Positions 22,601 to 37,600 of a stretch of 52,500 nucleotides of DNA are shown here, piece after piece. The notes below the pieces were generated by a model. That model ran no database searches. It saw nothing but the letters and a program-made list of their open reading frames with translations, and was not told where the DNA came from. A program made the position numbers and the translations under genes. The stretch's first letter is position 1; each line of letters opens with the position of its first letter. Source of the stretch: Bigelowiella natans CCMP2755 (Eukaryota; Cercozoa; Chlorarachniophyceae); assembly GCA_000320545.1 (NCBI GenBank), contig ADNK01000179.1, positions 1-52,500 on the forward strand, read 5' to 3'.

Positions 22601-25600
22601 ATTGAAGGGGTGGTTCCAGGTCCACACATGTAGCCACCGGGGCATTGCTGGTCACTGAAAGTCCTGGCATCGGAGCGCTCCTTGCACACATAGCCAGGCT
22701 GGCAAAGGTTCGCAGGGTCGAGCTGCGGAGGCTCGGTGCGGCCATCCGTGACACACATCCAACCCTCGCTACAGTTGTAGCAGTCGGAGGGATAGGCGAG
22801 CGCGGAAAGATTCGACCAGGTTCCTCCGGGACACTTCTGGCATCGGATGTGGTTTCCAGACCTCCACTCGGCCTTGCCACACGGTGTCGGAACGACAGTT
22901 TTCTCGTAGCGGCATTCGGATCCGAGGTCGCAGGACAGACATTCTGGCATGCCCGGCCGCGGCGAGTAGGTTCCAGGAAGACACTCGTGTGGGTGATTGC
23001 TTCCAGGAGGGGAGTACCATCCGGAATCGGTGAGGATGGGATTCGTTGTGCCGCGGGGGCAGTAGTACCCACCGGGGCAGATTGCAGTCCCCGTTGGAGT
23101 CATGGCGCCGACGGTGTTGTTGGCATTGATCTGGCAGTAGTAGCCCTGGCTACACTGCTGCGGGGTTGTGTAGTTGCCTTCAATTGTCACGTTTGTCTCC
23201 GTACCGCCCACACAGAATGTTCCGTTGGGGCAAGGATACATCCCACGATGCTTGAGATTATTGTAGAGAGGCACGTACAGGGCCAGATCTGAGTCTTTCG
23301 CCAAGTGCGTGGTGCGATTCCAAGTGGTGGTTCCCTTGAGGCAGTAGTGCCCTGGTGGACACATAGCCGGTTGGGCTCGACCCCAGTCTGCGCAAATCCT
23401 TCCCGGAGGACAAATGAACGGCAAAGTGGTCATGTAGTGAGGACAGTAGTAGCCGAGAGGGCAGATCGTGCAGATCGACATCTCTTCGAACTCGTTGTAA
23501 GTTCCAGGAGGGCACATCAGCGGTTCCTTGCCGCCCATCGGGCAGAAATAATCCCGCGGGCACTTCTGCGGCAGCATTCCCGTCGGGCAGTACCAGCCCT
23601 TAGGACATGGCCCGTCTCCACGTGGAGTGCGTGACCCTGGGTTGCACATGTATCCGTCCCAGCACTTCTGGGCAAAGGCTGTGATGCCCCGTGCGCCATC
23701 CCAGCGAGGATAAGTGCTGTTATCGGTGAGATCAGGCGCCCGTGTCGTGTTTGCGAAACTAACGCCTTCTGTGCAATAATAGCCTGCAGGGCATGGTAGC
23801 GGCAGGTTGACGATCTCACGGGAGCCATCGTTGGTGCCATCCATTTCCCATAGCCTTGTTTGGGTTGCATCGGTGACGTAGACACGCGAGTGGAGACCCT
23901 CTTTGTACGAGTGTCGGTGCCCGACTTCGCCCATACAGTTGGTATATCGGCAGAAGTCGAGGTTGCGAATCCATTCAAGGTCCGAGATTACGCCATCCAG
24001 ATCGAGGATCTTTATGGGCCCGAGGATGGCGCGATGGTTGGGGTTCCATTTCAGCCAATGAACTCGGCTCCCAGTAGTAACTGCACCGTCGGTGCGGAAG
24101 AACATGTACACGTCGTGAGTCGCCGTGATGAAATCGGGGTTGGAACTGCCGGACCCCGGCTCAATGTCAGCGACTAGGAACGTGCCTGCGGCCGATCCAT
24201 TTGTCATCCACAGTTCCTGCCCGTAAACCCCATCGTTCGCACTGAGATAGATGGTGTCGTGGAAGGTTGTAAGGTATTTGGGGTCTGAACCACCCGCGCC
24301 ATTGTTGATATCGACGAGCAGAACGGTCGTGGCGAGTGTTCCTCTCGTAGACCACACCTCCCGCCCACTTCCCTGTCCATTGTCTCCCGCAAAGAGAACT
24401 GAGCCTTTGTGTATGGTGAGGAAGGTTGGCTCTGTCACGAACCACTCCAGGTCCTTCGTAGAGGCTACGGTGCCTCCACTGACGAACAAACCCCATTGGG
24501 TTCCGTCCGTGGCAGTGAAGATGATCTTGTCGCCCAGGGAAGTCCAGAAGGTCACGTTAGAGCCTGATGAAGCGTGGATATCGCGGAGCAGCACTGGCGC
24601 AGTCGGCGCTCCGGGCACTCCAATCGACCAGTTGGTCCACAGTTCCGGGCCGTCGCGCAAGTAATCCCTCGGATGAGGGCCAAGGCCGATTTGGTTGAGG
24701 AAGAATTTCTTCTGCATGAATGGCATGGAGGCATTGACGAAGTACCACTCGTTCGTCTGCTTAGCGTAGAGTTCCGTGTCGAACCCACGGGTGCGGACCC
24801 GGCCATAGCGGTAATCGCGGGGTCGGTGAGAAATGGTACTCACGAATGTTTCCGTGCCCTCCGGGCAGTAGTGGCCCTGTGGACAAGGATGTTTCGCATA
24901 GATCGTTCCCGCCAAGTGGCACGTGAACCCGCTCGGACAGGGGAGAGGAGTGTGCATGCCAGCCCTTGGGCAGACAGTTCCGCGGGGGCACAGTCTGCAC
25001 GAGCTGTTCCGCCCGGTCGGCATGTAGCTTCCAGGTGGACACAGAGTCACATTTGGCGCGGCGAGAGAGTCCTCGTTGAACGTACCGCTTGGGATGGGAT
25101 CGTAGGTCATATGGTTCTTGTACTCGAACGGCTGTGGGTCCTTCAGCAACAGTCTCACGTTATCCACCGAGTAGTCTTGCAGGTTGTTCGAGATCTGGAC
25201 ATGGACGTTCTCGCCTCTGATCTTCCAATCAGGCACTTCGCAGTACACTAAGTTCTGGGAGAGCCAAGTCGCGTTCGTGACGTAGGTCCCCTTAAATCGG
25301 CAACTCAGCGTGCTGACGTTGGCAAACCCAGCGCCGTAGACGAACACATACCGCTGCAAGTCGCTGTACGTTTCGTTCGGACTCACGGCCATGACCGTTG
25401 GGATAGCCGTGTATGTGACCTTACCAAATATCTCCTCCTGGTAGTAATGGTATCGGTTGTTGCTCACCTCGAGATCGTAGCTGCCCATGGCAGGGAATGC
25501 GCTTCCCTCGAAGTTGTAGTCTGAATGAGTAAGGGTTCCAAACCCGGACAGAAAACTGTATGCGGGCGCTTTGCATCGGATCGACGATTGGTTCAGATAC

Positions 25601-28600
25601 TCAGCGAATACCTCCATACCGCTACTGCCTCCGAACCGGCAGCTCAGATCGTCGTGCTCCACGAAGTTGTCGCCCGTGATGTAAATCCACGTCGTGCCGC
25701 CGATGGCCGCGACCTTCGGATGCGTGTAGTATCCACGCTCCTTCAAGTAGTACTCGAACTGGATGCCGTTGTTGGTGTAGGTCTGGTTGTTGTTCGAGAT
25801 CTCGAGCGCTACCATGGCAGCAGGATGGTTCGGCGAGGTACAGTGAACCTCCGTTGGCGACACGTAGACTCCGGGCACCACAGCGTCATCAAACAAGCAG
25901 CTGAGCAGTGGGTGGTTAACGAAGCCGCTTCCAGTCACGGTGATCAAAGTGCTGCCTCCCGTAGAGGCGCGTATTGGATAAATGCTTGTGACATGGACCT
26001 CCGAATAGTAGGTGTACTGCTGCGGAGAAGACCGATTCTGGTAGTCGTTGCTAGAGACCGAGATTTCGACAGGGCCGACGGTTGCTGAGGCTGGGGCGAT
26101 GCACTCGATCCACGTGTTGTCGATGTAGCGGTGGACAGGCGTTTTCGTGTCACCGAACTTGCATTCCAAGCTAGGCACGTTGGTGAAGCCCGACCCGTAC
26201 AAAGCCACGATAGTCGAGCCCATCTGTGGGCCTAGAGGAGGGAGAATACTCGTGATGTACATCGGATCCTCGTAGAAGAACAGCTTTCCTTGATTAGTGT
26301 AGTCGAGAGTGTTCAGGGAGACCTCAACAACCTTGGCTCCTGGACCCGTGAGGGAAGGAGGTAGGATCACGTCTATGCGATGGCCATCAACGAACCTGGC
26401 AGGGGTAGGCTGCGAGCCGTTGAAGTTGACGAGCAGGTACGTCTGCGCCATGTAGTCCAAGAAGAATTCTCCGTGGATTTCCATGCGCGAGCCGCCCGAC
26501 ACAGGGCCGCGGTTGTACTTGATGTAATCGATGACGATGTTCCGAGAGAATCGGAAAGGAACTCTGTCAAAAGTGTAGTTGGAGCCGTCGATGGAGACCT
26601 CAAGGTTCACCTTGCTGACATTCTTCCTACTTGGGGCATTGCACGTCATCACTGTGCTGTTCCTCACCACAGATGGCACAATGATGTCGCCGAACTTGCA
26701 GTATGGGCGCCAGTTTGGCACAACCCCGGCAAAGTCTATGAAGCCCTCGCCGTACACCATAATCTCGGTGGTTGCTCCCGCAGGCACAGATTCTGGGAAG
26801 AATTTGTGGACGTGGGGCTCGTCGTAGTATGTGAGGTTAAGCTTGTGGTAGTCACGGTCATTCGCAGTGACGCCGATCTTTGTGAGCCCTGCTCCATGGG
26901 GAGGGATTCGACATAGGGCCGTCGTGTCGTTAATGAAAACCACCTCAACACGCTCGTGACTGCCAACGGAGCACCAGAAATCGGTTTGTCTTGGCCTGAA
27001 GTTGGCCCCAAATATCGTCACATGCATGTTACCCTTGGTGCTCACATATGTGGGGAACACCTTATACACGATGGGAGTTGGGTAGTAGAAGAACGACACG
27101 TTCCTGTCTGTCGTGATGTTGTTCTGGTAAAGAGACACCTCGACATTGTAGCTACCGACTGCCTGAGCCGGCGCTGTACAGAGCATGCAGGTGCGGTTGT
27201 ACACCGTCGCGGGGACTTCATAGCTACCGAACCAGCACGAGGCGTTGTTTCGGAACGGCACATCATCGTAATAGCGCATATTGGAGAAGTTGCCATCAAA
27301 TCCAGAGCCGACAATTGTCACGTGGACGCCGCCAACGGTCTCGCCATCCTTGGGGAATATATCTGTGATGTGGATGGGCTCGGTGAACGTGTATACCACG
27401 CCATCCTTTGTGAAGTCCTGATGATTAAAAGAGACTTCTACAGCGAACCGCGCCTTCTCGGGCTGGGGCACAGGGCTCTCGCAGGTTAGCTCATTCGGAG
27501 ACCAAACTGTGGCGTTGGTCTCTAGCCAATGTGGAGGCCTCCAGAGGTCATTCTCTGGCCACTCTTCAACATGATAGAAGCGGCAGTGGGCGCCTGAATT
27601 CACGAAATTGGCCCCGGTGACTGTCACGTTCGTGCCTCCCAACCACGTTCCCATCTTTGGATGGACGCCATACACCTCTGGATCGGTGTAGTATACGTAT
27701 TTCACAGCGCCCCCAGCAAGTCCATAGGTATCTAGGTAATTAGCGCTCACCTTCACGTCGTAGCTGCCCGCAGAGTGTTGAGGCGACTGACAAGTGATCG
27801 TAGTCTTCGTTCTGAACGTCGCATAGGCAATTTTGGACCCGAAGAGGCAGTGGAGAGAGGACGAATTGACGAAGTTGTCACCGTAGATGGTGACGGTTGT
27901 GTCGCCGTGAGCTGGTCCTGTCTTTGGGTACCAGTCCAGAACGAACATGTCGAGGTGATACATGTACTCTGCCGTCCCTGCAACGTAATCCTCGTCGTTG
28001 AAGGTTACGCTCACAGGTACGAAATCGGCGGCGTGGTTCTTGTATGCGATGAAGTAGGGCGTGCGGCAGATGATCTTGTAGTCTTCCACCCAGGTTGTTT
28101 GGGAGGCTATGTATGGCCCAAACTTACAGTGAAGCTTCGGTGTATTGACGAACCCAGAACCGGTGACTGTCACCATTGTATTTCCGGTCACAGATCCCAA
28201 ACGCGGATACACTGCGGTGACGTTGATACGCTTGTATTGCAGCTGAATCTGGTCGTGACTGTGGCGAATACCTTGCGTCCACACCTCGAGAACAACGGCA
28301 CCCTCCTTGCTCTTCGCAGGGCAGTCGCACGTGAGGCTTTGAGGCGTCAGATAAGTGGCAGTTGTATTTGTTTGCACTCCCTCCGAGTCGGTCCATTCGC
28401 ACATCAAACGGTCGTTGAAGAAGTAATCTCCTGTCACGGTAATGGTCCTTGACAGGTTGAGCGGCACCATGAAGGGTTGGACTGCGGTGACAGTCGGTCC
28501 ATCTGACACAAGGATTTGCACTCCCGCAGATGGGTTATTGTCATAGTCGTGCGCCGTCATGTCATCGTGCCACTCTGCGTCGATTACGTGCACTTCGTAC

Positions 28601-31600
28601 GAGCCCGGGCTCATGTGCTGTGGTAGGATACACCGCAGGGAGGTCTGATTGACCCGGGTCGCGTTCACAAACGTGAAGTTTCCAAAGCGACACAGGAGTT
28701 TCTGGTGCTCGTGGAACACGTTACCTTGAACGATCACCTCCATTCCACCGTCCCAATGCGCAACCACCTGTTGCGTTGTCTCTGCGTATGGCGACTTGGC
28801 ATTGACGAGGATGTTGCGGCTCACATAGGAGAAATCAAGCGATGAGCTGTACCGAAGTCCATCGTTGGAGATACGCACCTTGACTTCTCCCACGATGTGG
28901 CTCGGTGCTTGGCACTCCACGCACACCTGAGAGAGCCACCTAGCCGGAGTGGGCGTCATGATACCAAATTGGCACATGGTCTTTTGCCAGGGAAGGAAGT
29001 AGCCGGTCTTAGCGAACACGCGAACTGTAGTGTTCTGAAGCTCGAATCCCCAGCTAGGATCGAGATGAGAGAGCTTGACGTCTTCCTCACCGACGTATTC
29101 CGTGTACCGGAACACTGGGCCATCCTTCGTGAACTCATAGCCATTGTTTGTGGTCACGTCGATCGTGACTTTGTAGTTCGTGAAAGGTGAATCGGTGACG
29201 TTGGCGGTAATGTTGTCCTTCGGCGTCTCAAATGAAGGCGCAACGCACAGCAGGAGTGTGGGGCTCTTTACGATGGCGTGCACAAGCTTCGAGCCGAATC
29301 TACAGTGGGAAACCGTTGTCAACCTCTTGCCAGTGACTTGAACTATAGTACCACCACTTGGCGGGCCTGATGGTGGACTGATGGAGATAAGCACCGGTAC
29401 AGGCTCGAAGGTCAAGGTTAGGGAACCGATCACCATCAGACTGTCGATTTCGACGCCGATATTTACGACTTGGAAGGCAGAGTTTGGCATATTTCCATTC
29501 AGCGGCGGTGTGACACAGGTGATGTGCGTTGTGTTGACCACAGTCGCGTTGATGAACTTCGACCCGAACTTGCAGCGCGTTGGGTTGCCTGGTTTGAATA
29601 GGTTTCCGGTAATTGTGACCTCGCTTCTGCCAATCGCCCGCACACTAGTTGGGAAGATCCCGTTAATGGACGGTTTATTCTCTATAGTGAAGGGGAGAGG
29701 ACGAGAGAAATCGGCGTTGTTGTTTGTGAGACGTAGGAAGCTGCGCCCTGGGGTCTTGGATGGGACGACACACGTTGCGGTTGTATTGCCCGTAACCGTG
29801 GCTTGCACGGCAGTCCTTCCGAACCAGCATTTGAGATCTCCTGTTTCTGTGAAGGATGTGCCGGTGAGAGTCACGGTGACGCCCTGGAAACCGACAGCAG
29901 GAACAACGTAGGAGAGGGATGGTGTTGCAATGTGCATGATGCGCACTTGAGCACCGAGATAGTTCCCGTCCCGATCTGTGATCACAGCGTCGGTAAAATG
30001 CCCGTGGACATCTGTGTTTGCAGGCAGCTCGCATTCCGCAACGGTACTGCTGCGGACAATAGCTTGCGTGAACGTGCCATTGACCTTACATTGAGTTCCT
30101 CCGGGCATGCCGGTGAAACCCTGGCCAGTGATTGTGATCTTTGCGCCAGCTCGCGCCTCGATGAGATGTGGAGACACAGTGGCGACCGAAGGCAGAGTGT
30201 AGTAGCTGAGGCTGACGGTATGGTTCGTAATCCTCTTGTCGCCATCCACCAGCATCACTGAGATGGTTGCCGCTGAGGCCATCCAGGGTGCCTCGCAGCT
30301 CACTGTGCTCTGATCGATGACAGTGGCCGGAAAGTATGAGAACTTGCCGGATCCGATGGCCCATTTGCAATGTAGCAGTGGGGTGCTGCGCAGGGCTCCC
30401 CCACGGAGCGTGACTCTCTGCGAGCGCTTAATTGGTATAGTACTTGGGCTGATCGCGTTCAAAGTAGCGAATGGGAGGAACTCGAACAGCAGACCTTCGT
30501 CTCCGTAGTTCACCAAGTCGCCCGTGACCCTGAGCAGCTTTGCCTTTGGGATGTAGCTTGCAGGAATGTCGCAGGATACACGGGTGGAGTTGATGTAGTT
30601 CGCGGGGACTATTGACTCCTTGCCAAAAGAGCACTTGAGCACGTCACTGTTGAGGAAATTCGTTCCAATTACCTCTACATGCACGGTGGTGGCGGCGGCT
30701 TCAGCTGCATCGTAAGTCATGTAAGCAAAGTTCGGGATGATTTTCGTGATTTTTGGGTTGGCCACGTAGCCATACCTCAGCGGGTAGGCTGTTGCGATGC
30801 GTCCGTTCCAAAGCAAATCGACCTGTGAGGTCACCAATTGAGCTGTGCTACTCGTAGCGTTGACTCTAGGTGCTCGGCAGAGGAGCGCGGTTGAGTTGAA
30901 ATAGTGCATGGGGTCATAGATTTGCTGCGAGCCGCCGTCGACGCTCCACGCGCACTTGAGATCCCTGGTGAAGTGAGACCCAGTGACTGTCACGACATTG
31001 TTGCCATCCATGCTTCCGTACGCTGGTTCTAGCGCGGAGATCACAATGAGAGGGTGGTAGACAAATGACAAGCTGTTCGCAAATGTCGACGACCACAAGC
31101 GCCCGTTGTTGCTCACACGGACCTTACGGACAGTTGTAGCAACATTGTTAAAGCTGGAGGGAGCGCGGCAACGAAGCTTGTTCTCGGATATGTAAGTGGC
31201 TCGGACTCTGATCACAGGGGACGAATCAAATTCGCACATCAAAGCCTCGGAGTTCTCGAACATAGACCCTTCGATCGTCAGGAGCTCGCCGCCGTAGCTG
31301 TTAATACGTTGCGGAGAGATTGAAGCGACATACGGCAGCTTTTCGATGATGCGCAGAGATGCATCACCACGGACGTAGTCCACGCCGTTGAGAGTGGCGA
31401 AAATCTGTACGGAGCCTGGCTTGGTCGCGGTGTAGTTGCACCGGATCTGAGTAGGAGATAACCATTCAGCTACAACGTGTTCGCTCTGGTAGCCGAATCT
31501 GCATCCCAAATGAGAAATCTCGTAGAAATGGTCCCCCATAACAGTGATTTGGGATGGCACTCCGACAGGTACTTCGGTCGGTAATATGCTATCGATACTG

Positions 31601-34600
31601 AACGGCTGGATGTAGTGGAAGGCAGCGCTTGAGCGGTTGTGATGACGGTGTTGATAGTTTATGCTGTCGGTCACGATCGTCACGTCGATCTCGCCTACCC
31701 TCTTTTCCGGCGCCGCAGGGACTACGCATAAGATTGTCTGTGCTGATTTGTATATAGCAGTTACGCGCGTTGTGCCATTGAAGATACACTCAGTCTTATG
31801 CTGCAGGAAGCCAGTGCCTTCCACAGTGATGGTCGTGCCACCCTCCCTCGAGCCGTAGTTTGGGAAGATGCGTGTGATATTCGGCTCCAGGACGTAGTTG
31901 AGCTGGAAGTTGACGTAGTCGACGTTGCTGTGCCAAGGACTCAAGATGCGAATGCCGAACGGCACGTTGGAAACGAGGTCGCGCTCATAAGGCGCCTGAC
32001 AAACCACAGTAGTGTCGCTGACGGCCACAGGGTTGTACGTCCGATTCCGTGTTGCGCATGCGACTGGGTCTCGGCCAAAACCGCTGCCGGTGATGGTGAT
32101 GTAATGATTCGATCCGCGGTTGTACAGCACTGTCGGCTCCACCTTCTGGATGTGGATCCTGTAGCCATGGTAGCCGAAGAGCAGCGGCGCGGAGAAGTCG
32201 ATACCGTTGTTCGTAGCCTGAACCACGACGGTGCCGGGCACGTGTGGAGGCGTTTTAATGAGCAACTCCGTATCGGATAGCCGGACGTAGCTCACGAACT
32301 GAGAACCCCATTTGAGTTTGAACGTGGGCAGGCGCATGAACACTCCAGCTGATGCCGTAAGGACGACCGAGTCATTGCCATCCTCGGAGCCAAACGCTGG
32401 CTCAAGCGCCTTGAGCACCAGGTCTTCCTGATAGTGGAATTGGATTTGCGTGTCCGACCATTCCTTTCCTCCATCGATGGATACTTCCACGGAGACCGAG
32501 GTTCCGGTCAGGACCCGACTCTTCTGGTGGCGAGCAGGGTACTTCGCTCCCCCCGCTGTCGAGAACGGCGGCGCGACGCACTGGAGGGATGTGGAGTTGA
32601 AGTAGTACGCTGCACGGACCACGACCGATCCGAAGCGGCAGAGAGCACCACGGCGGAAGTTGCTTCCCTCAACGCGAACAATAGAGCCTCCCAGCGGTGA
32701 GCCCCATGCTGGGTACAGCTTGGAGACAAAAGTGCGGGGAGTGTATGTAAAGTTGGCGTAGGATTCGGTCTCGACACCATCGAATGTGGCTCGCACTTGT
32801 ACCGGACTGTCCGTTGAAGGCGAAGAATAGAATGGCGACATGACAACGAGCGTCTTCTCATCGACGTACTGCGGTGTAACGCGCTTCCCGTTGAAGAACA
32901 CGAACGATGATTCGAAGTCTGTGCGGGAAGTTGTCGCCGTAAATGGTCAATTTCGCGCCCCCTTCCCCGCGACCAGTGATCGGTGTGACCGTGGAAATGA
33001 TCGGACGGGCAATGTATTCAAACGTTGCATTTGCTCTGGAGAATACGCGGCCATCGTTGGTGACGGACACTCGAACCGATTGGCCTGGGTTACGCGTTGG
33101 CGCACTGCAAATAGCCGAGTCCGTTCCGAGCCATGAAGCGGCCACCAACTCGCTGCCAAACCGGCACTGCATGGCCCTTTCGAATCCGGAGCCATATATC
33201 GTTACAGCGGTCGTGCTGACCATCGCTCGCATCGGACGGATGCTGTGAATAATTGGGTCACTGTGATACGTAAATGCTGCAGCGCCACCATCATAGATTC
33301 CGAAATAGTTGACAATTCGTACGTCAACGACGCCTGCAGTGTGAGATGGCATGGGACATACTACTTCCGTTGGATTATTGAAAACCGTATTGTTCAGCAG
33401 CACACCGTCGACAACGCAGAACGCATCTCCATTTGCGAAGTTGCTACCACGGGCCTTGACGAGGGCCCCACCATTGACGGAGTCGTGAGCAAGCGAGAGG
33501 GAGCGTAAGACCGGTGGATTATATAAGGTCACCGTTAAGTTGTTCTGGAACCAGAAATCATCGGATATGAGATGTATGTTGTAGGCTCCAGCGGTGTCAA
33601 AGGCTGGAAGGGCACAATTCAGCTCCTCATCAGAGACAACGCTGCAAGCGACGTAGCGTGTTTGTCCTGGAGGTGCACTTTGAGCTGCATATCCAACACG
33701 CCAAGCGTAGATGCTCTGTGGAATGCTGAAGCCGGTCCCGAACACACTGACGTTGTGCTTCCTCGATGTCGGCAACACAGCGCTGTTGACGAAGTCGAAA
33801 ACAATTTCTGTGCTGTACAAAAAGCTCACCGTTTCTCTGGAGTAGTAGATCCTGTCGTTTGTGACCGACACTTCAATCCTCCCCAGTCCTCTATTGGCTG
33901 GTGGACGGCACGTCAGGGTCCTGTTGTTGAGATATCTTGCTGACACAACTTTATCACCAAATCTAACCGCAATATTGGGAAGGTCGAGGAACCCAGAGCC
34001 GGTGATTGTGACATCGTAGCTGCTGTTGCCAGCGAACTGCACGCCTGGTGTGACCGCGGAAATCGTAGGCGCGACAACGTACCAGAACTGCTGTTTGACC
34101 CCTGCAAATTTCTCTCTCGTGTCAATGATGTGGAAGTTCAAGATCAGAGACGACTTAACGAAGTTCGAGGCCGGAGGCGTGACACAAACGAGCATTGTCG
34201 TATTGATGAATATCGCCTGAATCTTGTGGCTTCCGAAAACGCATCGGTCCCCAGCTCGGAAATGGTCACCAATGACCGTGATACGCGAGCCTCCACGGGC
34301 GTCAGCTTCCCTTGGGTACAAGGTGTCGAGCCGTGGCGAGTTGTAGAACGTTGCTGAAATGAGGTTTTTACTGAATACTTGCCCGAGGTCTGTGAGTGAC
34401 AGTGCAAGAGGTCCAGTTGCTCCCTTGAATGGGCTGCTGCACACCAGCTTGTTCTCGCTGTGGACAATGGCTTTGTACCGCAGGTTTCGTGCACCTCCCC
34501 ATTGGCACCAGAGAGGTGCTGCCGTCTCGAGGAACCCGGAACCACGAACAGTAACGTTTTCTTGAGTCCACAAAGGAATTCGATCTGGCTGGACATCATG

Positions 34601-37600
34601 GAGAACAGGGCGCTCGATGTAGGAGAAGGTAGCTGGAGCGGCTGGCCTGGTGTGGGAGGTGGTAGAGACCCACAGGTTCAGGCTGTGCGGCTCCACCCAT
34701 GCGGGAACGTCACAGAGAACGACCTCGGAACTCACCCATGTTGTGTTCAGTGCCATTGGGAAGTCCTTTTCGGATCCCAGCCAGCACCGCAGCTGTGGAG
34801 TGCGGTCGAAGCCTGAACCGGTGACGGTGACCAAAGTCGAAGGACGCGTGAAGTACGTGGTAGATGGATAAATGTGCACCAACTTGATGTTTGGCCTGTA
34901 AGTGAAGGGAAGATTGGCCCCCAACATCTCGTTGTCCTTGTTTACAATGGAGACTACAGCGTATCCACTGTCCACCCCACGCTTTCGGTGAGGCCCAGAG
35001 CCGAAGGATGGGGGTACCACGCAAATGATACGAGTGCTGCTTCGGAACTCCAAAGGCGCGTGCAGTTCCTGGTTGAAACGGCAAAACGCGTCGCCTTTCG
35101 TGAAGTTGGAACCTGTCACTTCGATGTGTGTGCCTCCCATGGCTGGACCATAGTCAGGTGAGATAGTCGCCGTGTAAGGCCTATCATATACGGTCAACGA
35201 GGCAGCAAGCGCGTGGAAATCCGAAAAAATGCCGATGCCTACTTGGACGGAACCTGATGATAGGGTTGGCGACTTGCACTGGATTTCCGCGTGCGACACG
35301 AACGTAGCCTTGGTCTTAGTGTGCCCGTCAAAATCACAGTAAATCTTGTCCGCCTCCACGAACCCAGATCCGAAGACCGTGATTGCACGAGATCCATTCT
35401 GACTTGGGATACGCACCGGTTCCACCTTGTGCACACGAGGTAGGTTGAAGTACCGGAACTGCTTTGCGCTGGCAGAGTAGTCGCGCATGTTAAAGGACAC
35501 ATCAACGCTCACGTCAATGTCCTCTGCCGACCAATCCATAGTCGGAGCATTGCAAAGCAACTGGTTCTTTTGGAAGTAAGTTGCGTTTGTGACACCGCCA
35601 CGATGGCCGAAGCGACAGGTGGCAGGAATTGGCCAAGGGAAATTTGCACCTGTGATCGTAATCCTTGTGTTGCCGAATCTTGATCCAACCTTTGGATAAA
35701 TGTCTTGAACCTCTGGAGTAGTGTAGTACATGAAAACTTCGTGGGTTCCAACTGGATTTTCCACATGCTCGCAGTCGTTGGATATCTTTACCTCCGTCCT
35801 ACGAGCCCAGAATTGAGGCGAACGGCAGAGCAACTTTGAGCTAGAGATGTAAGAACAATTGACGGCGTTCCTGCCGAAGTGCACGCAGGAGGTCTTCATG
35901 AAATTTTCACCCGACACAGTGACCAAAGTGGATCCAGCGGTAGGCCCGTACCTCGGCTGAATTTCGAGGATTCTTGGGATTTTTGTGAAATCCACGGACA
36001 CAGGGTCAGACGTGTAGTCCCAAAAGTTATTCGTCACTTCGATCTTTCGCAAACCGGGCTCTGACATTGGCGGGGCCGGGCACAGAATGGTTTCTGAATC
36101 AATGAAAACGGCTGGAAAGGTCCTCCTTGGAGCAGAGTACTTCTCTGAGGTGAACCTGCATCGCAGCGTCGAGACGTTGGCGAAGTTGTAGCCTTTCAAA
36201 GTCACGTTCCGTCCCCCTTGCACGGTCATGTGTCCAGGAACAGCGCTGTAGATGACTGGGTCGGGGTAGTACGAGAAGTACGTCCGAGAGCTGGTAAATT
36301 CAGCACCGTTGCTAGTCACCTGCAGACGGACCTGTGATGGGTGTTTCATCCACTGCGGTGTGTGACAGTAGATGAGGCTGGAAGTGATGAAGGTGGCCAT
36401 GGTTATCTTCTCCATGCCCCACCGGCACCGAAGATCATCAGTTCTCGTAAACTCAAACCCTTTCACAATCACTTTGGTGCCTCCCGATATGGGCCCGGTG
36501 AGTGGCGCAGCCGAGGTCAGTTGGGGTGGTGAGAGGTACTGGTACTGCAACTCCATCGTGCTGAACTCTCTTCCGTTGTTGCTCACCGCTACGGATACCG
36601 TGATAGGGGCATCTTGAGGTGGGGCTTTACAGTAAATTACCTCATCATTGACGAACGTGGGGATGACTGTCTTGGTACCGAATCGGCATTGGGCCGGGTC
36701 AGCATCGGTGCCCTTGGTAAAGTTGGAGCCGTAAACTGTGACAATCGTATCCCCGTGAACGGTGCCTCTGGGCGGGAACAAATCGCGGAGGAAAATGGCC
36801 CCCTGGTACGTGAACGTCAGGGTCGCGCCCTCGATCTTACTCTCGTGGTGATAAATCTCTAGCTCCACATTCGTGTAGAAATATTGCTCTGGGGTGAGGC
36901 ACCTGAGGTGCGTATCGTTTACTTTCACTGCCGAGTATGACCTCGCCATCCAAGTCGCCTCCCGCATGAGCGGGCCGAAACGGCACGAGAACATCTTCGG
37001 GTCCAGACCCTCCATGTCGTTCACACGAATGAACACCGGGGTGCGCCCATGTTGGGGGCCGAGTCGAGGGTTCATGCTCACGATCTGTGGGCGGTTGACG
37101 ATTTCAAGGGGAGCGGTAGTCTCAGAGAACTCATAAGCGTTGTTGGACACACGCACTTCGACAGAAGTGAATGGCCGAAGCGGTGGGACACGACACAATA
37201 CTTGCGTGCTTTGTTTCCACACAGCTGGTGTAGGCTGCGAATTCCCCACTCTGCATCGAAGGGAGGGCAGATTGACGAAGTTGTCTCCAACTACTGTCAC
37301 CACCTGCTGCTTCTCCGACGGAGCCATCACCATTGGGAATATATTCGTCACGGTCGGTCGCACTACGTACGTAAACTTTGTTCCGAACTTCGTGAACTCT
37401 CTCCCGTTAGAAAACTCCACCTCGATCGGATGCATAAGATCGGTCGAGTTGCTGGGAGGCGTCACGCAGATTATCTGTCCGCTATTGATGTACTCGCTCG
37501 GCTGGAATGCCTGGTTCCCAAACCGACACTGAACGTACCCGAACACAAAGTTCTTGCCTCTGACGCGCACTTGAGTGCCTCCCTCCATCGGCCCGGTGTT

